From Cacajao melanocephalus (Eukaryota; Chordata; Mammalia; Primates; Pitheciidae), in NCBI GenBank assembly GCA_963573385.1, contig CAUYLG010047227.1:1-64000 (forward strand): a stretch of DNA of 64,000 nucleotides, written 5' to 3'. Position 1 is the stretch's first letter. The number at the start of each line of letters is the position of its first letter. Shown here one piece after another: positions 26,980 through 44,202 of the stretch. Under the pieces are notes generated by a model that was given only the letters and a program-made list of their open reading frames with translations, was not told where the DNA came from and did no database searches. A program made the translations under genes and the position numbers.

Positions 26980-28715
26980 AGTTCATTCTTTGGCTGTGTT
27001 TCTCTGCATCCTGTCTGGTGGACTACCCAGGGCCCTCCTGGCATTACTGGGGGCTAAGGGGCTGACAGGAGCTTCCCAACCTCCCCACATCCCTGCGTCT
27101 GCGTTTTTGCTCCTGTCGGGGAGGCTGCAGTGCAGAGGACTCTTCAAGGCCTCACATCTGGGAGCCTCCCCTCTTCTTCAGAGCCTTTTCAAGGGCCTTC
27201 ATTCTGACCAGGAGCTCAGAGACAGAGCCTGGGCCTGCTCCCAGCTCCTTGCAGAGTCCTGAGCTCCATGACCAGGGCCTCCCCAGGGCAGGGCTCAGGA
27301 TGCATGTGGCCCGAGAAAAGGATTTAAGCCTTGGGCTTAGGGTGACCAGATCACCCAGACTGGGCCCCCTGCCCTCCATGCTGCAGGCCTGGGAGCAGAT
27401 TTATACGCTGGGCGTGGGTAGTGAGAGCCCAGAACTGGGGTCTGCCGGGGTGGGGGGGGGTCCCTTCTGGGCAGCCTCCTCAGCTGGCAGAGGCTCCTGC
27501 CAAGCCATTTCCCCGCCCTGTCCCTGCCCCTCCACTCATTATCAACTTGGGGTTTGTGTGCAAACAGCAGCTGGTCTCTTTTTGTCAGCCTCCCTACCCC
27601 CTCAGCCCCCCTACTCCTCCCCTTCTCCCCAGTGCCTCTCAACTGGCTCCTCCATACCAGGCCCTGCCTCTCCCCAGCTCCCACCAGGTGATTTAGAAGC
27701 TGGGGCCCTGGGGAATCCCCAGAGAGAAGGCAGCCCCTGACCATTTTTGGCCCTGGGTCCCAAGTTTTCCTCTAGCTGGTGATATGAAAACCCATCTGGG
27801 ACACTGTGAGAGCAGGAGTGGGTAACTAAGCCAGAGTCACTAAGCAGGGCAAGGGCTGAGCCAGGATTCACACCCTGTGTGCCTGTTTGCAGAGCCTGTC
27901 TGCAGAGCCAGCCTGCTCCCCAGTCGGCTGTTCCTCCGACTGCCCCCAGGGCCTAGCCCTGCTTCTATTAAGGCCTTGGAAAGGTGGACCCACTCCCAAC
28001 CTCCTCGTTAGCTTCATGGGCTTCAGCTGGAGCAATCCTGTGTGCCTGTGGTTGAAACAGGAAGGCAGGCAGGGCCAGATGGCAGGGCTCAGTCAGTTAC
28101 ACCCAGGAGCTGGGACTGGATGCTGAGGGCAGTGTGGGGGAGCCCTCCCGGCAGTGGGCCCTACGGACTGTAGAGGCAGAGGGCTAGCGGGCGGATTAAG
28201 AGACCAAGCCAAAAGTAGAAGAGTATGGGCCAAGGTGCTGACCTGGGAGAACGGGGCAGGCCAGGCCTGGGAGCACAGACTTGGCCCCAGCATATGGTGG
28301 GGTGCCACGAGGGTGAGGAGGACAGCTGGGTCTCTGGCCTGGGCAGTGGTGAGGATGGTGAGTCCTTCACAGAAACAGGAACAGGTGTGGCCAATGGGGT
28401 GCTCGAATTTGAGAAAAACTAGTTGGAGATGTTTGAGGGATGTCTCCAGGGGGCCCAGGGGAGAGGTGGGGGCAGGGCAGGGAGGTCTGAGATTGGCTGG
28501 CCTGGCAGAAGGTGGAGAGAATAAGGGGAGAAGGGGCTGAGGGTGGGGTCCTGAGCAGAAGGCAAAGAGGTCTAGGAAGCGAACTCCAGGAGAGAGAGGG
28601 AGAGCAGGAGTGTCCCCTGGACCTAGGGATTAGGAAGAGGCAGGGGTGGGGCCTGTGTGGGTGCCAAGGCTCCTAGCTAGGTAGCTGGGTATTCTGCTCT
28701 TTGGAGATTTTAGCC
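26980..28715. other. GC-rich single-copy block
   Basis: A MIR remnant is likely at about 27.80-27.89 kb (minus; AGCCAGAGTCACTAAGCAGG). Otherwise no gene, RNA or repeat is recognised. Confidence 0.45.
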
Positions 28716-29149
<434 letters not shown>

Positions 29150-29157
29150 AGCTCTTT

Positions 29158-29280
29158 TAATCCTTACGGCAGTTCTGACCTGGGATACAGAGTTGACCCT
29201 GGTACTATAATCGTGCCCATTTCACCGCTGAAAACACCGCAGCTCCGATTCAGTGAGTGACAGAGCCTCCACGCAGCTTC
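29158..29280 (-). mobile_element. MIR fragment
   Basis: TAATCCTTACGGCAGTTCTG, GTGCCCATTTCACCGCTGAA and CAGTGAGTGACAGAGCC correspond to the reverse complement of MIR. Confidence 0.7.
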
Positions 29281-29689
29281 ACACGGAACCAAGACCAGGC
29301 TTGGGGTGCCCGCGGAAGCGTGGGGACCAGGGTTTGTTGAAGGCCCCTTGCATAATACGTGAGCCCTGAGGAGCGCTGGGGCTTTCTGCCGGGAAGGCCA
29401 CAAGACCCAGACCAAAGGGGACCACAACCGGGGTGGGGGGTGCATCCCCAAAGCGGGTCTGGAAGGAAGTAGGTATGTGAAAGGCAACAGGGCCAGGGCT
29501 GCAGCGTGGGCAAAGCAAGGAGGCTGAGAGTGAGGAGAGTCTTGGCCTGGGAAGGGAAGGCGGGGCCCGGGCTGGACACTGCCCAGGTCCTGGGTTCCTC
29601 CGTTGCCCTCCACCCGTGGTCAAAGTTCAGTCCCTCCAAAGGGCTCTTCTGGGGCTTTGGCCAGGCCATCCCGAGCGCCCGGGGCCGCC

Positions 29690-30190
29690 AAGGGCACACG
29701 AGCATGCCCAGCCACTCGCGGGCCGGTGCCTGGCGGCGGGGCCCGGAGTGCACCTGGGGCGGGCGCAGCCCACGCGCGTGCACTGGGCGTGTCCGCACGG
29801 TCCGGAAGCCGAAGGGCCGGAGCGGGGCGCCGGGGAATGCAGAGAGGAGCGGGAACAAAGGACGCGTCGGGGCGGGGGTGGCCGGGCCAGGCAGTGATTG
29901 GCGGCCGGGGTCGGGGGCAACGTCCGGGCCGGGCCGTGATTGGCCGCGATCTCCCCGGGGCCCCTGGCGCTGGCCCCGCCCCTCTCGGCCGAAACCACAG
30001 CCCCCAGCAGCGGCCCCGGACCCGCAGCCGCCATCTGCGCCGGGGCGGGGCGCCGGCCCGGAATCGGGTTCCCGCCCAGCCCCCCCGACCGGCCTGCCCC
30101 CGCTGCCGGCCAGCAACCTGTGCACCGGCCTCCCCTGCCGCCGTCCTCAGCCCAGCTGAGCGCGGGGTCCCCGGGGTCCCCGGGGTCCAA
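29690..30190. promoter_or_regulatory. Orphan CpG island 2
   Basis: CpG density is very high and there are GC boxes (GGGGCGGGG type). ATTGG boxes lie at 29897-29901 and 29939-29943, 42 bp apart, and GCCGCCATC (reverse YY1-type) is near 30030. A 9-bp palindromic unit GGGGTCCCC repeats at about 30164-30186. Two ATTGG on the plus strand favour a minus-strand or bidirectional promoter. Long frames on both strands are expected in such GC-rich DNA and show no domain. It is probably a promoter of an unidentified transcript. Confidence 0.65.
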
Positions 30191-31000
30191 GCAGGAGGCT
30201 GGGCCACCACCGTGGGGAAAAGCCCGATGGGCACGGGAGGGCCAGTGGGCCCGAAGGGACAGGGGACAGGGCCTAGAAAGCGGCTCCGTCCTGGGCCTGG
30301 CTGTGGGTGGTGGCTGGACTGGGAGGGCACTCAGAGAACAGGGGACATCGGAGAGGGCGGGCTGGGGGTGAGATCAGGTAGTGGAGGAGGCCGCAGGCTA
30401 AAGGACAGCTCAGGGAGGGGTGATTCGATGGCTGGAGCCCGGCAGCTCCAAGAGTCACTGGGACCGAAGGCGGCGCCAAAATTCCAAGTGGGGGCCGGGC
30501 AGGGTTTGGAGCAGGAGAGGTTGTTAGAAGTTCACCACCAGCCAGGACACTGCTGGGTGGTTTAAGGCGGGATGAGGGGCCTTCTCCACTCCATGCTTCT
30601 TTCCCAGCGGCCTGGGAGGTGAGAGAAGGGGTGGGGCTCGGGCTGGGCCGCCAATCACAGCCTCGGCTCCACTTTGAATCTGGGCTGGCAGGCGCGGGCG
30701 GCCTGGCTGCCAGGTGTGCCGGCGCCCTCTTTGTCCCCATTTGCCTGCCCAGGCACGTCCCACTCCATCCCCACCTTTCAGGAGGCTCTGTACTTCACAC
30801 GCTGGTTCCCCCCTACCCAGGTGTCCCCGGCCTGGACTGAAGTTGGACGCAGGTTCTGCCCCTTTGAATGCTGATGACTGTCAACCATGCCTCCAAGCAG
30901 CTGCATCCCCAGCCAGGCACACCGGTCATCATCCGCAAGGGACAGCTGCCTCCATCCCCTAGATGGCCACCTAGGGCCCCGTGGTGCAGGGAACAGGGCA
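30190..31000. other. GC-rich flank of CpG island 2
   Basis: CpG falls off but G/C stays high. No exon can be defined from sequence alone. GGTGAG-type donors occur, as expected by chance. Confidence 0.4.
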
Positions 31001-31210
31001 GGGGTGGGAGTAAGAGCCCATGATTTGCAGCAAAAATCCTGGCAGAAGGCTGGTCCAGGCACGAGCTGTGTGACCTGGGGCAAGCTCCTTCCTTGGCACC
31101 CGCAGATGTGAGACTAAGATAATAGGGGCCTATCTCCCAGGTTGCTGTGAAGATTAGATGGGATCCTGTAGAGATGAGGGCTTTGTGGGTGTAAAGCCTC
31201 AACATATGTA
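31000..31210 (+). mobile_element. MIR
   Basis: GAGCTGTGTGACCTGGGGCA, GAGACTAAGATAATAGGGGC and GTTGCTGTGAAGATTAGATG follow the MIR consensus in order. Confidence 0.88.
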
Positions 31211-31639
31211 GCGGGGTGGAGGAGTGTTTTCACTCTGCCCAGATGCTAGGGGACTGGCAGCCACAGAGTGGGTCAGCCCCTGGTCCCTGCTGCATGGGCC
31301 AGGGCTAGGGTGCCAGGCCGGCTGGGAGAGGCCAGTACAGAGGCCCATCCATCCCTGTGGAGCCCTGATCCCCAAACAGAAGGGAGCCAGAGTTCAGGGA
31401 CCTGGCCCTCACACCATCCCCAAGCTCTCCAAGAAAGATGAGGCAGAGGGATCTGGAGGCTGTTTTCCCTTTATCTTCAGCACTGGGGATGTGGAGGAGC
31501 TTTCCCAGGTCAAGGCCAGAGGGTAGGTCTGGACCCCCATGCTTCTCCTCTCGGATGCCCCACACGCGCCTACCTCTCCTGGTCTGCTCCCCAGCTACTA
31601 TCTTGGCCTCCACCACTCATGCACTGGAACCAGCCTGCT

Positions 31640-31850
31640 CATGATTGAAACCTACTCCTTGCTAACTGTGCCTCAGTTTCCCCATCTGTAAAATGAGGAT
31701 GACGATAATGGGGCAGTTTTCTGAGTGCTTTACACATACTCGTGCTGAGCTGTTTAATCCCTACAACAACCTGGTGGGGTAGTAACTCTCGTTGTCTGCC
31801 TTACTCTACCAATAATAAGTAGAATAATGGAAGTTACACTAGATACCTAG
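31640..31850 (+). mobile_element. MIR
   Basis: GCCTCAGTTTCCCCATCTG, TAAAATGAGGATGACGATAA and GAGTGCTTTACACATACTC form a MIR 3' half. CCCTACAACAACCTGGTGGG after it suggests an adjoining old L2 or MIR piece. Confidence 0.8.
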
Positions 31851-31881
31851 TTCCTAGTCATGGAGTAAATGAGGTAATTCA

Positions 31882-32536
<655 letters not shown>

Positions 32537-32866
32537 TGGCAGCACAAGGTAGCTCATGCCTGTCATCCAGTGCTTTGCTTTGGGAGGCCGAGGCAGGGGG
32601 ATCGCTTGAGCCCGGGAGTCCAAGAGCAGCCTAGGCAACACAGTGAGGCACACTCCCCCACAATTTCGACAAAAAATTTTAAAATTAGCCAGGTAGCCTG
32701 GTGTGGTGGCTGACTCCTGTAAGTCCCAACTACCTGGGAGGCTGAGGTGAGAGGATCGCTGGAGCTAGGAGGCTGAGGCTGCAGGGAGCCATGAGCTGTG
32801 ATGGTGCCACTGCACTTCAGCCCTGGTGACAGAGTGAGATCCTGTCTCAAAAATAATAATAATACT
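32537..32866 (+). mobile_element. Old Alu (J-like)
   Basis: GCAGCACAAGGTAGCTCATG to CTGTCTCAAAAATAATAATA; many differences and a small internal duplication (TGCTTTGCTTTGG). Confidence 0.88.
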
Positions 32867-32880
32867 AAGATGGGTGGACA

Positions 32881-33358
<478 letters not shown>

Positions 33359-33377
33359 TCATATGTTTGTGTTCCAC

Positions 33378-33530
33378 TTTTTTTTTTTTGTCTTTTTTTT
33401 TTCCTTTTTGTGGAGAACAGGGGTCTCGCTATATTACCCAGGCAGGTCTCAAATTCCTGGGCTCAAGCTATCCTCCCACCTCTGCCTCCTAAGAGCTGGG
33501 ATTACAGGCATGAGCCACCACACCCCGCTC
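33378..33530 (-). mobile_element. Alu fragment
   Basis: T-rich head then GGTCTCGCTATATTACCC to GAGCCACCACACCCCGC. Confidence 0.85.
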
Positions 33531-33595
33531 GTGTGTGTTTGTGTGTCTGTGTGTGTTGTGTGCGCGTCTATTTCTCTGTGTGTGTGCTTGTCATT
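33531..33595. repeat. Imperfect (TG)n
   Basis: GTGTGTGTTTGTGTGTCTG and similar words directly after the Alu. Confidence 0.85.
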
Positions 33596-34213
<618 letters not shown>

Positions 34214-34499
34214 TGAGTCTCACACACATCTTGCTGTCGGCAGGTATCGGGGCCCCTGGGTGCCTGTGTGTGCTGCTTGGGGGAAACCTGGCACCTCCCT
34301 TCCTGTCTCTCCTTTGTATGTATTCCTTGTGTTCCAGCTGCATTTGCGAAGCAGCTGCTGTGCATGCTTCTGGAGTAGGAAGGAGTTGCACATCCTCCTT
34401 CTCGAGCATCTCACAAGGATACTTGAGGCTCTCTAGTTTCGTGGCCAGGACATCTTCCTGTGCACAGGCAGCCTTGCCTAAGAGCGAGGAGCTGGGAGG

Positions 34500-34705
34500 C
34501 AGACATGTTTGAGTTCAAGGTCAGGCTTTGTCTAGCTGTGTGATTCTAGACAAAGGATTTAACTTCAGCCTCAGTTTCTTCATCTGCTAAATGGGGAGAA
34601 GAAGAGTGCCTACCTCCTAGGCCATTGTGACAAGTAAGTGAGATGAGGAACGGAAAGCCTTGAGCAGCGTGACAGGCACACAGAGGCATGTAATACATGA
34701 TGGTG
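34500..34705 (+). mobile_element. MIR
   Basis: TAGCTGTGTGATTCTAGACA, CCTCAGTTTCTTCATCTGCT and AAATGGGGAGAAGAAGAGTG are in MIR order. Confidence 0.88.
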
Positions 34706-35325
34706 GTTACTGGTGCATTTCTGGCTTTGAGCGGGGCCTCTGGGCTGTTTCCTGTCCCCATATCTCTGTGTCCTGTGACCCGTGACACATGGCAGAGTGT
34801 GTCATTATAAACTCTGCTGCAGCGTTTAGAATGGCCGCGAGCCGCTCCCCTGCAGCCAGCTAAGAATACTTTCCGACACCTGGGCTGCAAAGCCACTCGC
34901 TTCCTACAGACGCAAATCCACAACCAGGTGGCCTGGTTTTCCAAATCCCAGGTCAGAACACCTGGTCCGACCTGTGAGCTGTAGGTTGAAGGGGCGAGCT
35001 GTTTGCAGCGAGTCTTTGCCGGACTCCTCAGTTTCTGGCCTTGGTGCATTTGGCCACCTGGGGGAGCCCCTGTGCCCTTCGGTCAGAGGGTAGAGGGGCC
35101 GTGTGAGGGGAGAGGTGCCAGGAGTCCAGAGGGGTTTGCAGGCTGAGGGGCCATCCCTGCTGGAGCCAGGCCAGGACTTAACCCATCTGCTGCCAGCCCC
35201 AGCCCTCACACCCCAGGGGTCTGGGTAGAGATGCCCAGGGTGGGGTAAGGCTGAGGGGATTCGTCCTCCTCGGGACTAGTGGCAGCAGACACAACATGGT
35301 GTTCTGTGCAAATGGCTGAGGCCCA
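34706..35325. other. Single-copy stretch
   Basis: No gene, RNA or repeat is recognised; frames are short and unrelated to known families. Confidence 0.5.
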
Positions 35326-35600
35326 GCCAGGCGCAGTGGCTCACGCTTGTAATCCCAGCACTTTGAGAGGCCGAGGCGGGTGGATCACAAGGTCAGGAGT
35401 TCGAGACTAATTTGACCAACATGGTGAAACCCCGTCTCTACTAAAAATACAAAAATTAGCAGGCGTGGTGGCCCATGCCTGTAATCCCAGCTACTCAAGA
35501 GGCTGAGGCAAAGGAATCACTTGAACCAGGAAGGTGGAAGTTGCAGTGAGCCAAGATCATGCCATTGAACTCCAGCCTGGGTGACAGAGTGAGAAAAAAA
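35326..35600 (+). mobile_element. Alu with target-site duplication
   Basis: GCCAGGCGCAGTGGCTCACG to GAGTGAGAAAAAAA. Flanks GCAAATGGCTGAGGCC (35308-35323) and GCAAATAGCCGAGGCC (35600-35615) are a target-site duplication with two later changes. Confidence 0.94.
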
Positions 35601-35816
35601 GCAAATAGCCGAGGCCTTCAAAACATGCCCACCCCTTGCTCAGAAGAGTAATGCACTCAGCCGGCCATGTGAGAATGTGTGTGACTGCCCATGGGTGGGT
35701 GGACTGGACTCTGCAGAAGATCCCTGGAGCAGCTGCAGGTGGCCAGCTGCTGAGGAATGACAAAGGGAAGAGGAGGAGGTGCAGATGGGGTGAGACTATC
35801 TCTTTCAAGAAGGAGG

Positions 35817-36691
<875 letters not shown>

Positions 36692-36703
36692 CTGAAAGGG
36701 CTT

Positions 36704-37281
<578 letters not shown>

Positions 37282-37887
37282 CTGAAAGGGCTTTAAGCCC
37301 GTCAGGTGGGGCCGGGATAGGGTGATTTTGGTGCCTCCAGCAGGCTGCAGGGAAGCAGCTTGGGAGTGGTCCCACCTTCCCCATCTGCCCTCAGGCCAGG
37401 ACAGTCCCTTTCAGGCCTCCTGTTTCTCCCCTCCCCCGAGCTGAACATTCCCCAGGTTCAGCTGATCCTCACAGTGTGCAGTGGGTGCCCTGAACCCATC
37501 TCAGCCCTGAGCCAGGTGTCCCCGCCATCCACTCCTGGGGGAGCTGGGCCTGAGGGCGGCCCTGCCTGCTGGTGCTGGGAAGCCCCTCCCTGGCCCTGCA
37601 GCCTGGGGGACAGATGGTCCACCGCCCCACTGTTGGCTCCTCAGTAAACCCTGTGGGGGGCCCCTGGCTCCTCCTTATGGCCTCCCCAGTCTCCCCCTCA
37701 CACTCTGAGAAGCAGTGAGCTGAAAGAGACAACATCTGGGGCTCCCCAGGGCACCCGCGGCCCAGCTGTCTGCCACCTGCAGCCTCAGGGGACAGCAACC
37801 ACCCAGTGCTGGCGTCCCCCTGCCCAGCATCCTTTGAGGCAAGGTCCCAAGCTTAGCTCCCTCCTGGCCCAGGGTCTTTCAGGCAAG
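37282..37887. other. GC-rich single-copy stretch
   Basis: No gene or repeat is recognised. Confidence 0.5.
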
Positions 37888-37903
37888 AAAGAGCTATGTG
37901 AAT

Positions 37904-40187
<2,284 letters not shown>

Positions 40188-40480
40188 GGCCAGGCGCGGT
40201 GCTCACGCCTGCAATCCCAGCACTTTGGGAGGCCAAGGCAGACGAATCACCTGAGGTCAAGAGTTCGAGACCAGCCTGGCCAACATGGTGAAACCCCATT
40301 TCTACTAAAAACATAAAAATAAGCTGGGCATGGTGGTGGAGGCCTGAAATTCCAGCTACGCGGGAAGCTGAGGCAGGAGAATCACTTGAACCCAGAAGGT
40401 AGAGGTTGCAGTGAGCCGAGATCACTCCAGCTTGGGCAACTAGAGTAAAACTCCATCTCAAAAAAAAATAAATAAAAAGA
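40188..40480 (+). mobile_element. Alu with perfect target-site duplication
   Basis: GGCCAGGCGCGGTGCTCACG to an (AAAT)n-type tail. ATCTGCAACCTGTG occurs at 40173-40186 and 40481-40494. Confidence 0.96.
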
Positions 40481-40494
40481 ATCTGCAACCTGTG

Positions 40495-41550
40495 GGCTGG
40501 GGTGAGAGGGGTGAGTTTGACCTGGCCCCTCATGGCAGAGAGGACCAGGAGGAGCCAGTGGCCCAGGTGCCATATGAAGTCTGCCAGCCACCAGCCTGTG
40601 GTGGTTCCCCACCTCCTAGCCCTCAGGAGTCAGTCAGCAAACACTTCCTAACCCAGAGCTGTGTGTTCACAACTACCCCATGCCTGTGCAGCTCTGTGGG
40701 CTGGCAAAGCTGAGCCACAGCACCTGGAAGCCCGGGAGCCCAGGGGCCGCTCTACCCACAGTCAGATACCTGCCGATGACCTGCTTATGGGTCTCAGCTT
40801 GGGGACTGGGACACCCACAATGCCAGGTCTTCCTCACTGAGAAAACCAAGCAAGGGGCACACTCTGGCATCTTCTTGCCCCACAACGAGACTGTTGGCCC
40901 TTGAACAGGTCCCACCTAGGAGGGCCTGGACCTGCCCTCTTCCAGGGTGTGGTGCCATCGCCATACAAAGCAAGGAGCCTCACGCTTTGCTAAACCTCTG
41001 CAAGTTAAAGTTATATCTCTCGCACAAAGGACCAGCCTGGGGCTCAGAGAGACGCAACCATGGTGTGATGCTGAAATAAGCCCTCGCGGGGCAGGCTCTG
41101 TGGACAGCAGCATGGAGTGCACCCCAGGAGGCAGCAGGCCCCACTCCGCTTCTGTGCCATTCAGGACAGCCCTGGAGGTCCGAGTTCACTGCAGGGACCC
41201 ACTGCTTAAAAGAACTCTGCAACCTGTAGGTGATAGAGGGGTGGGAAGGATGAAGAATGTTCTGGAAACCATGTCATATGTGGATGGTGTGGAAAGCTGG
41301 TGCTGTCTAGCCCACAGCAGATGGCTGCAAGGTGGCACACTGGCTAACATTCAGTGTTGCTTCAGCAATCATTCCTACAACACAGCCATGGAACACTGCT
41401 ACATTCCAGCTTTGTGTGAGGTGGAGAGATGTAGCAGGGAGCAAACTACCCTGTCACTCTGCTTTCATAGAACCCACAGTAAGAACAAGGACCGTGATGA
41501 CAGACATGGAAGAAGGAAGATTTTAATTCCATGTAAGACAGAACACACCT
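40495..41550. other. Single-copy stretch, probably including an old L2 or similar fragment
   Basis: At about 41.35-41.50 kb, TTCAGCAATCATTCCTACAA, GTAGCAGGGAGCAAACTACC and CATAGAACCCACAGTAAGAA are weakly similar to L2 3' sequence on the plus strand. A plus frame at 40947-41609 runs into the next Alu and is not credible as a gene. Confidence 0.45.
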
Positions 41551-41850
41551 GCCGGGCTCATGCCTATAATCCCAGAACTTTGGGAGACCAAAACAGAAGG
41601 ATCACTTGAGCCCAGGAATTCAAGACTGGCCTAGGCAACATGGCAAAACCCTGCCTCTACTAAAGATACAGAAATCAGCCTGGTGTGGTGGTGCATACCT
41701 GTAGTCCCAACTACTCGGGGGAATTGAGCGGGGAGGATCGCCTGAGCCCAGGAAGTCAAGGCTGCAGTGAACCATGATCATGCCACTGCAGTCCAGCCTG
41801 ATGGATGACAAAGCAAGACCCTATCTCATAAACAAAAAACAAAACAAAAC
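41551..41850 (+). mobile_element. Old Alu (J-like)
   Basis: GCCGGGCTCATGCCTATAAT to CTCATAAACAAAAAACAAAA; truncated at the extreme 5' end. Confidence 0.9.
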
Positions 41851-42577
41851 GTTCCCTGCCACTGGAAGCAATCAAGGAAGCAGTAAAGAGATTTGCTTTT
41901 GGTAGTTGGGTTGAATGAGATAACCATTCAATGTTCCCTTTGAATACCAGTCTGGCCGTTTTATCGACATCTGGATTGTGAAATGTCAGATGCTTCTGAG
42001 TGTCCGTTTCCCCATCTACAGATTCCTGAGACCTCCCCCAGTGTAGACAGAGAATCTTAAAACTGAAGGGTCTATGCACTGATGTATTAACTGGACTTTA
42101 CTTCAGCTCCGGGATCCTAGCGTACTGCAGAAGACTGGTTCTCCAACTGGGGGGTTTGAATCCTACCCATTCCCACTGAATCAGGATGGGGCAAGATGGG
42201 CTGGGGCCCATGGGAGCTCTGAGGCAGGAGGTGACTGTCCCAGTGTCAGGTGGTAAGGGCAGTGGCTGGGAGGAAGGCAGTTTACAGATGGATATCCCTT
42301 GACTGAGGGGCCAAGGACGGACCCCGGGAAGCAGAGCATCAAGGGGCTCCAGGAGAAAGGAAGGGAGTCGCAGGGCCGGCTGGCAGCCAGGCCCAGGCGG
42401 CTCTTCCTCTCAGCCAGGTGTGGGTGGTGCTGGCAGTGCTGGCTTGCCAATGCCTCCTGGACCAGGGTTAACTTTGGGACTCAGCCTCAACCTATACTCT
42501 CTGAAGTCAGACCAATTCAAGATGTACTGGAGTGAGCAAATTTCTTACTGGAGCCCCATTTTAAAAATATCTCAGTC
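41851..42577. other. Single-copy stretch
   Basis: No gene, RNA or repeat is recognised. Confidence 0.5.
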
Positions 42578-42888
42578 GCCAGGCATGGTGGCATGTGCCT
42601 GTAGTCCCCGCTACTCGGGAGGCTGAGGTGAGAGGATGCTTGAGCCCAGGAATTCTGGCCTGTAGTGTGCTATGCTGATCGGGTGTCCGCACTAAGTTCG
42701 GCATCAATATGGTGACCTCCTGGGAGTGGGGAACCGTCAGGTTGCCTAAGGAGGGGTGAACCAGCCCAGGTTGGAAACAGAGCAGGTCAAAACTCCCATG
42801 CTGATCAGTAGCGCGATCATGTCTGTGAATAGCCACCGCACTCCAGCCTGGGCAACACAGCAAGACCCTGTCTCTTAAAAAAAAAAAA
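42578..42888 (+). pseudogene. 7SL RNA pseudogene (RN7SL-type), full length
   Basis: It starts GCCAGGCATGGTGGCATGTG. The S domain is complete: GGGTGTCCGCACTAAGTTCG, GCATCAATATGGTGACCTCC, GGTTGCCTAAGGAGGGGTG, CAGGTCAAAACTCCCATGC and GTGAATAGCCACCGCAC. It ends GACCCTGTCTCTT with A12 (42877-42888). The A tail marks it as retroposed, and substitutions in the 5' domain make it a pseudogene. It carries three downstream Alus, see findings. Confidence 0.94.
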
Positions 42889-42892
42889 TCCC

Positions 42893-43020
42893 GGCCAGGC
42901 TCAGTGGCTCACGCCTGTAATCCAAGCACTTTGGAAGCCAAGGCGGGCGGATCACCTGAGGTTGGGAGTTCAAGACCAGCCTGACCAACATGGTGAAACC
43001 CTGTCTTTAAAAAAAAAAAA
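42893..43020 (+). mobile_element. Alu left arm in the tail of the 7SL copy
   Basis: GGCCAGGCTCAGTGGCTCAC to CCCTGTCTTT and A12. It starts after the 7SL A tail plus TCCC. Confidence 0.9.
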
Positions 43021-43024
43021 TCCC

Positions 43025-43926
<902 letters not shown>

Positions 43927-44202
43927 TTTATTTTTTTGAGATGGGGTCTTGTTTTGTTGCCCAGGCTGGAGTACAGTCGTGTGATCTCAACTCTCTACAG
44001 CCTTGAACTCCTGGGCTCAGGTGATTCTCCCACCTCAGCCTCCAGAGTAGCTGGGACCACACACGCCGCCATGCCTAGCTGATTTTTTCTGTAGAGACAG
44101 GGGTCTCACTGTGTTGGCCAGACTGGTCTGAAACTCCTGGGCTCAAGCGATCTGTCCCCCTCGGCCTCCCAAAGTGCTGGATTACAGGTGGGAGCCCCGG
44201 CG
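43927..44202 (-). mobile_element. Old Alu
   Basis: TTTTTTTGAGATGGGGTCTTG to TTACAGGTGGGAGCCCCGGC; diverged and slightly shortened. Confidence 0.88.

Noticed and set aside
29603..30565. 320-codon plus-strand frame over CpG island 2, and the 291-codon minus frame at 29250-30125
   Set aside because: Both follow from the scarcity of stop codons in CpG-rich DNA. Composition is Gly/Arg/Pro/Ala, no domain is seen, and they overlap each other and a MIR or promoter region.
40947..41609. 220-codon plus-strand frame
   Set aside because: It runs into an Alu (ending HAYNPRTLGDQNRRIT, a typical Alu translation) and crosses an L2-like stretch. No family resemblance.
42578..42888. Functional SRP RNA (7SL) gene
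   Set aside because: It has an encoded A tail, flanking retroposition junctions and substitutions, so it is a retropseudogene. The same applies to 14825-15132.
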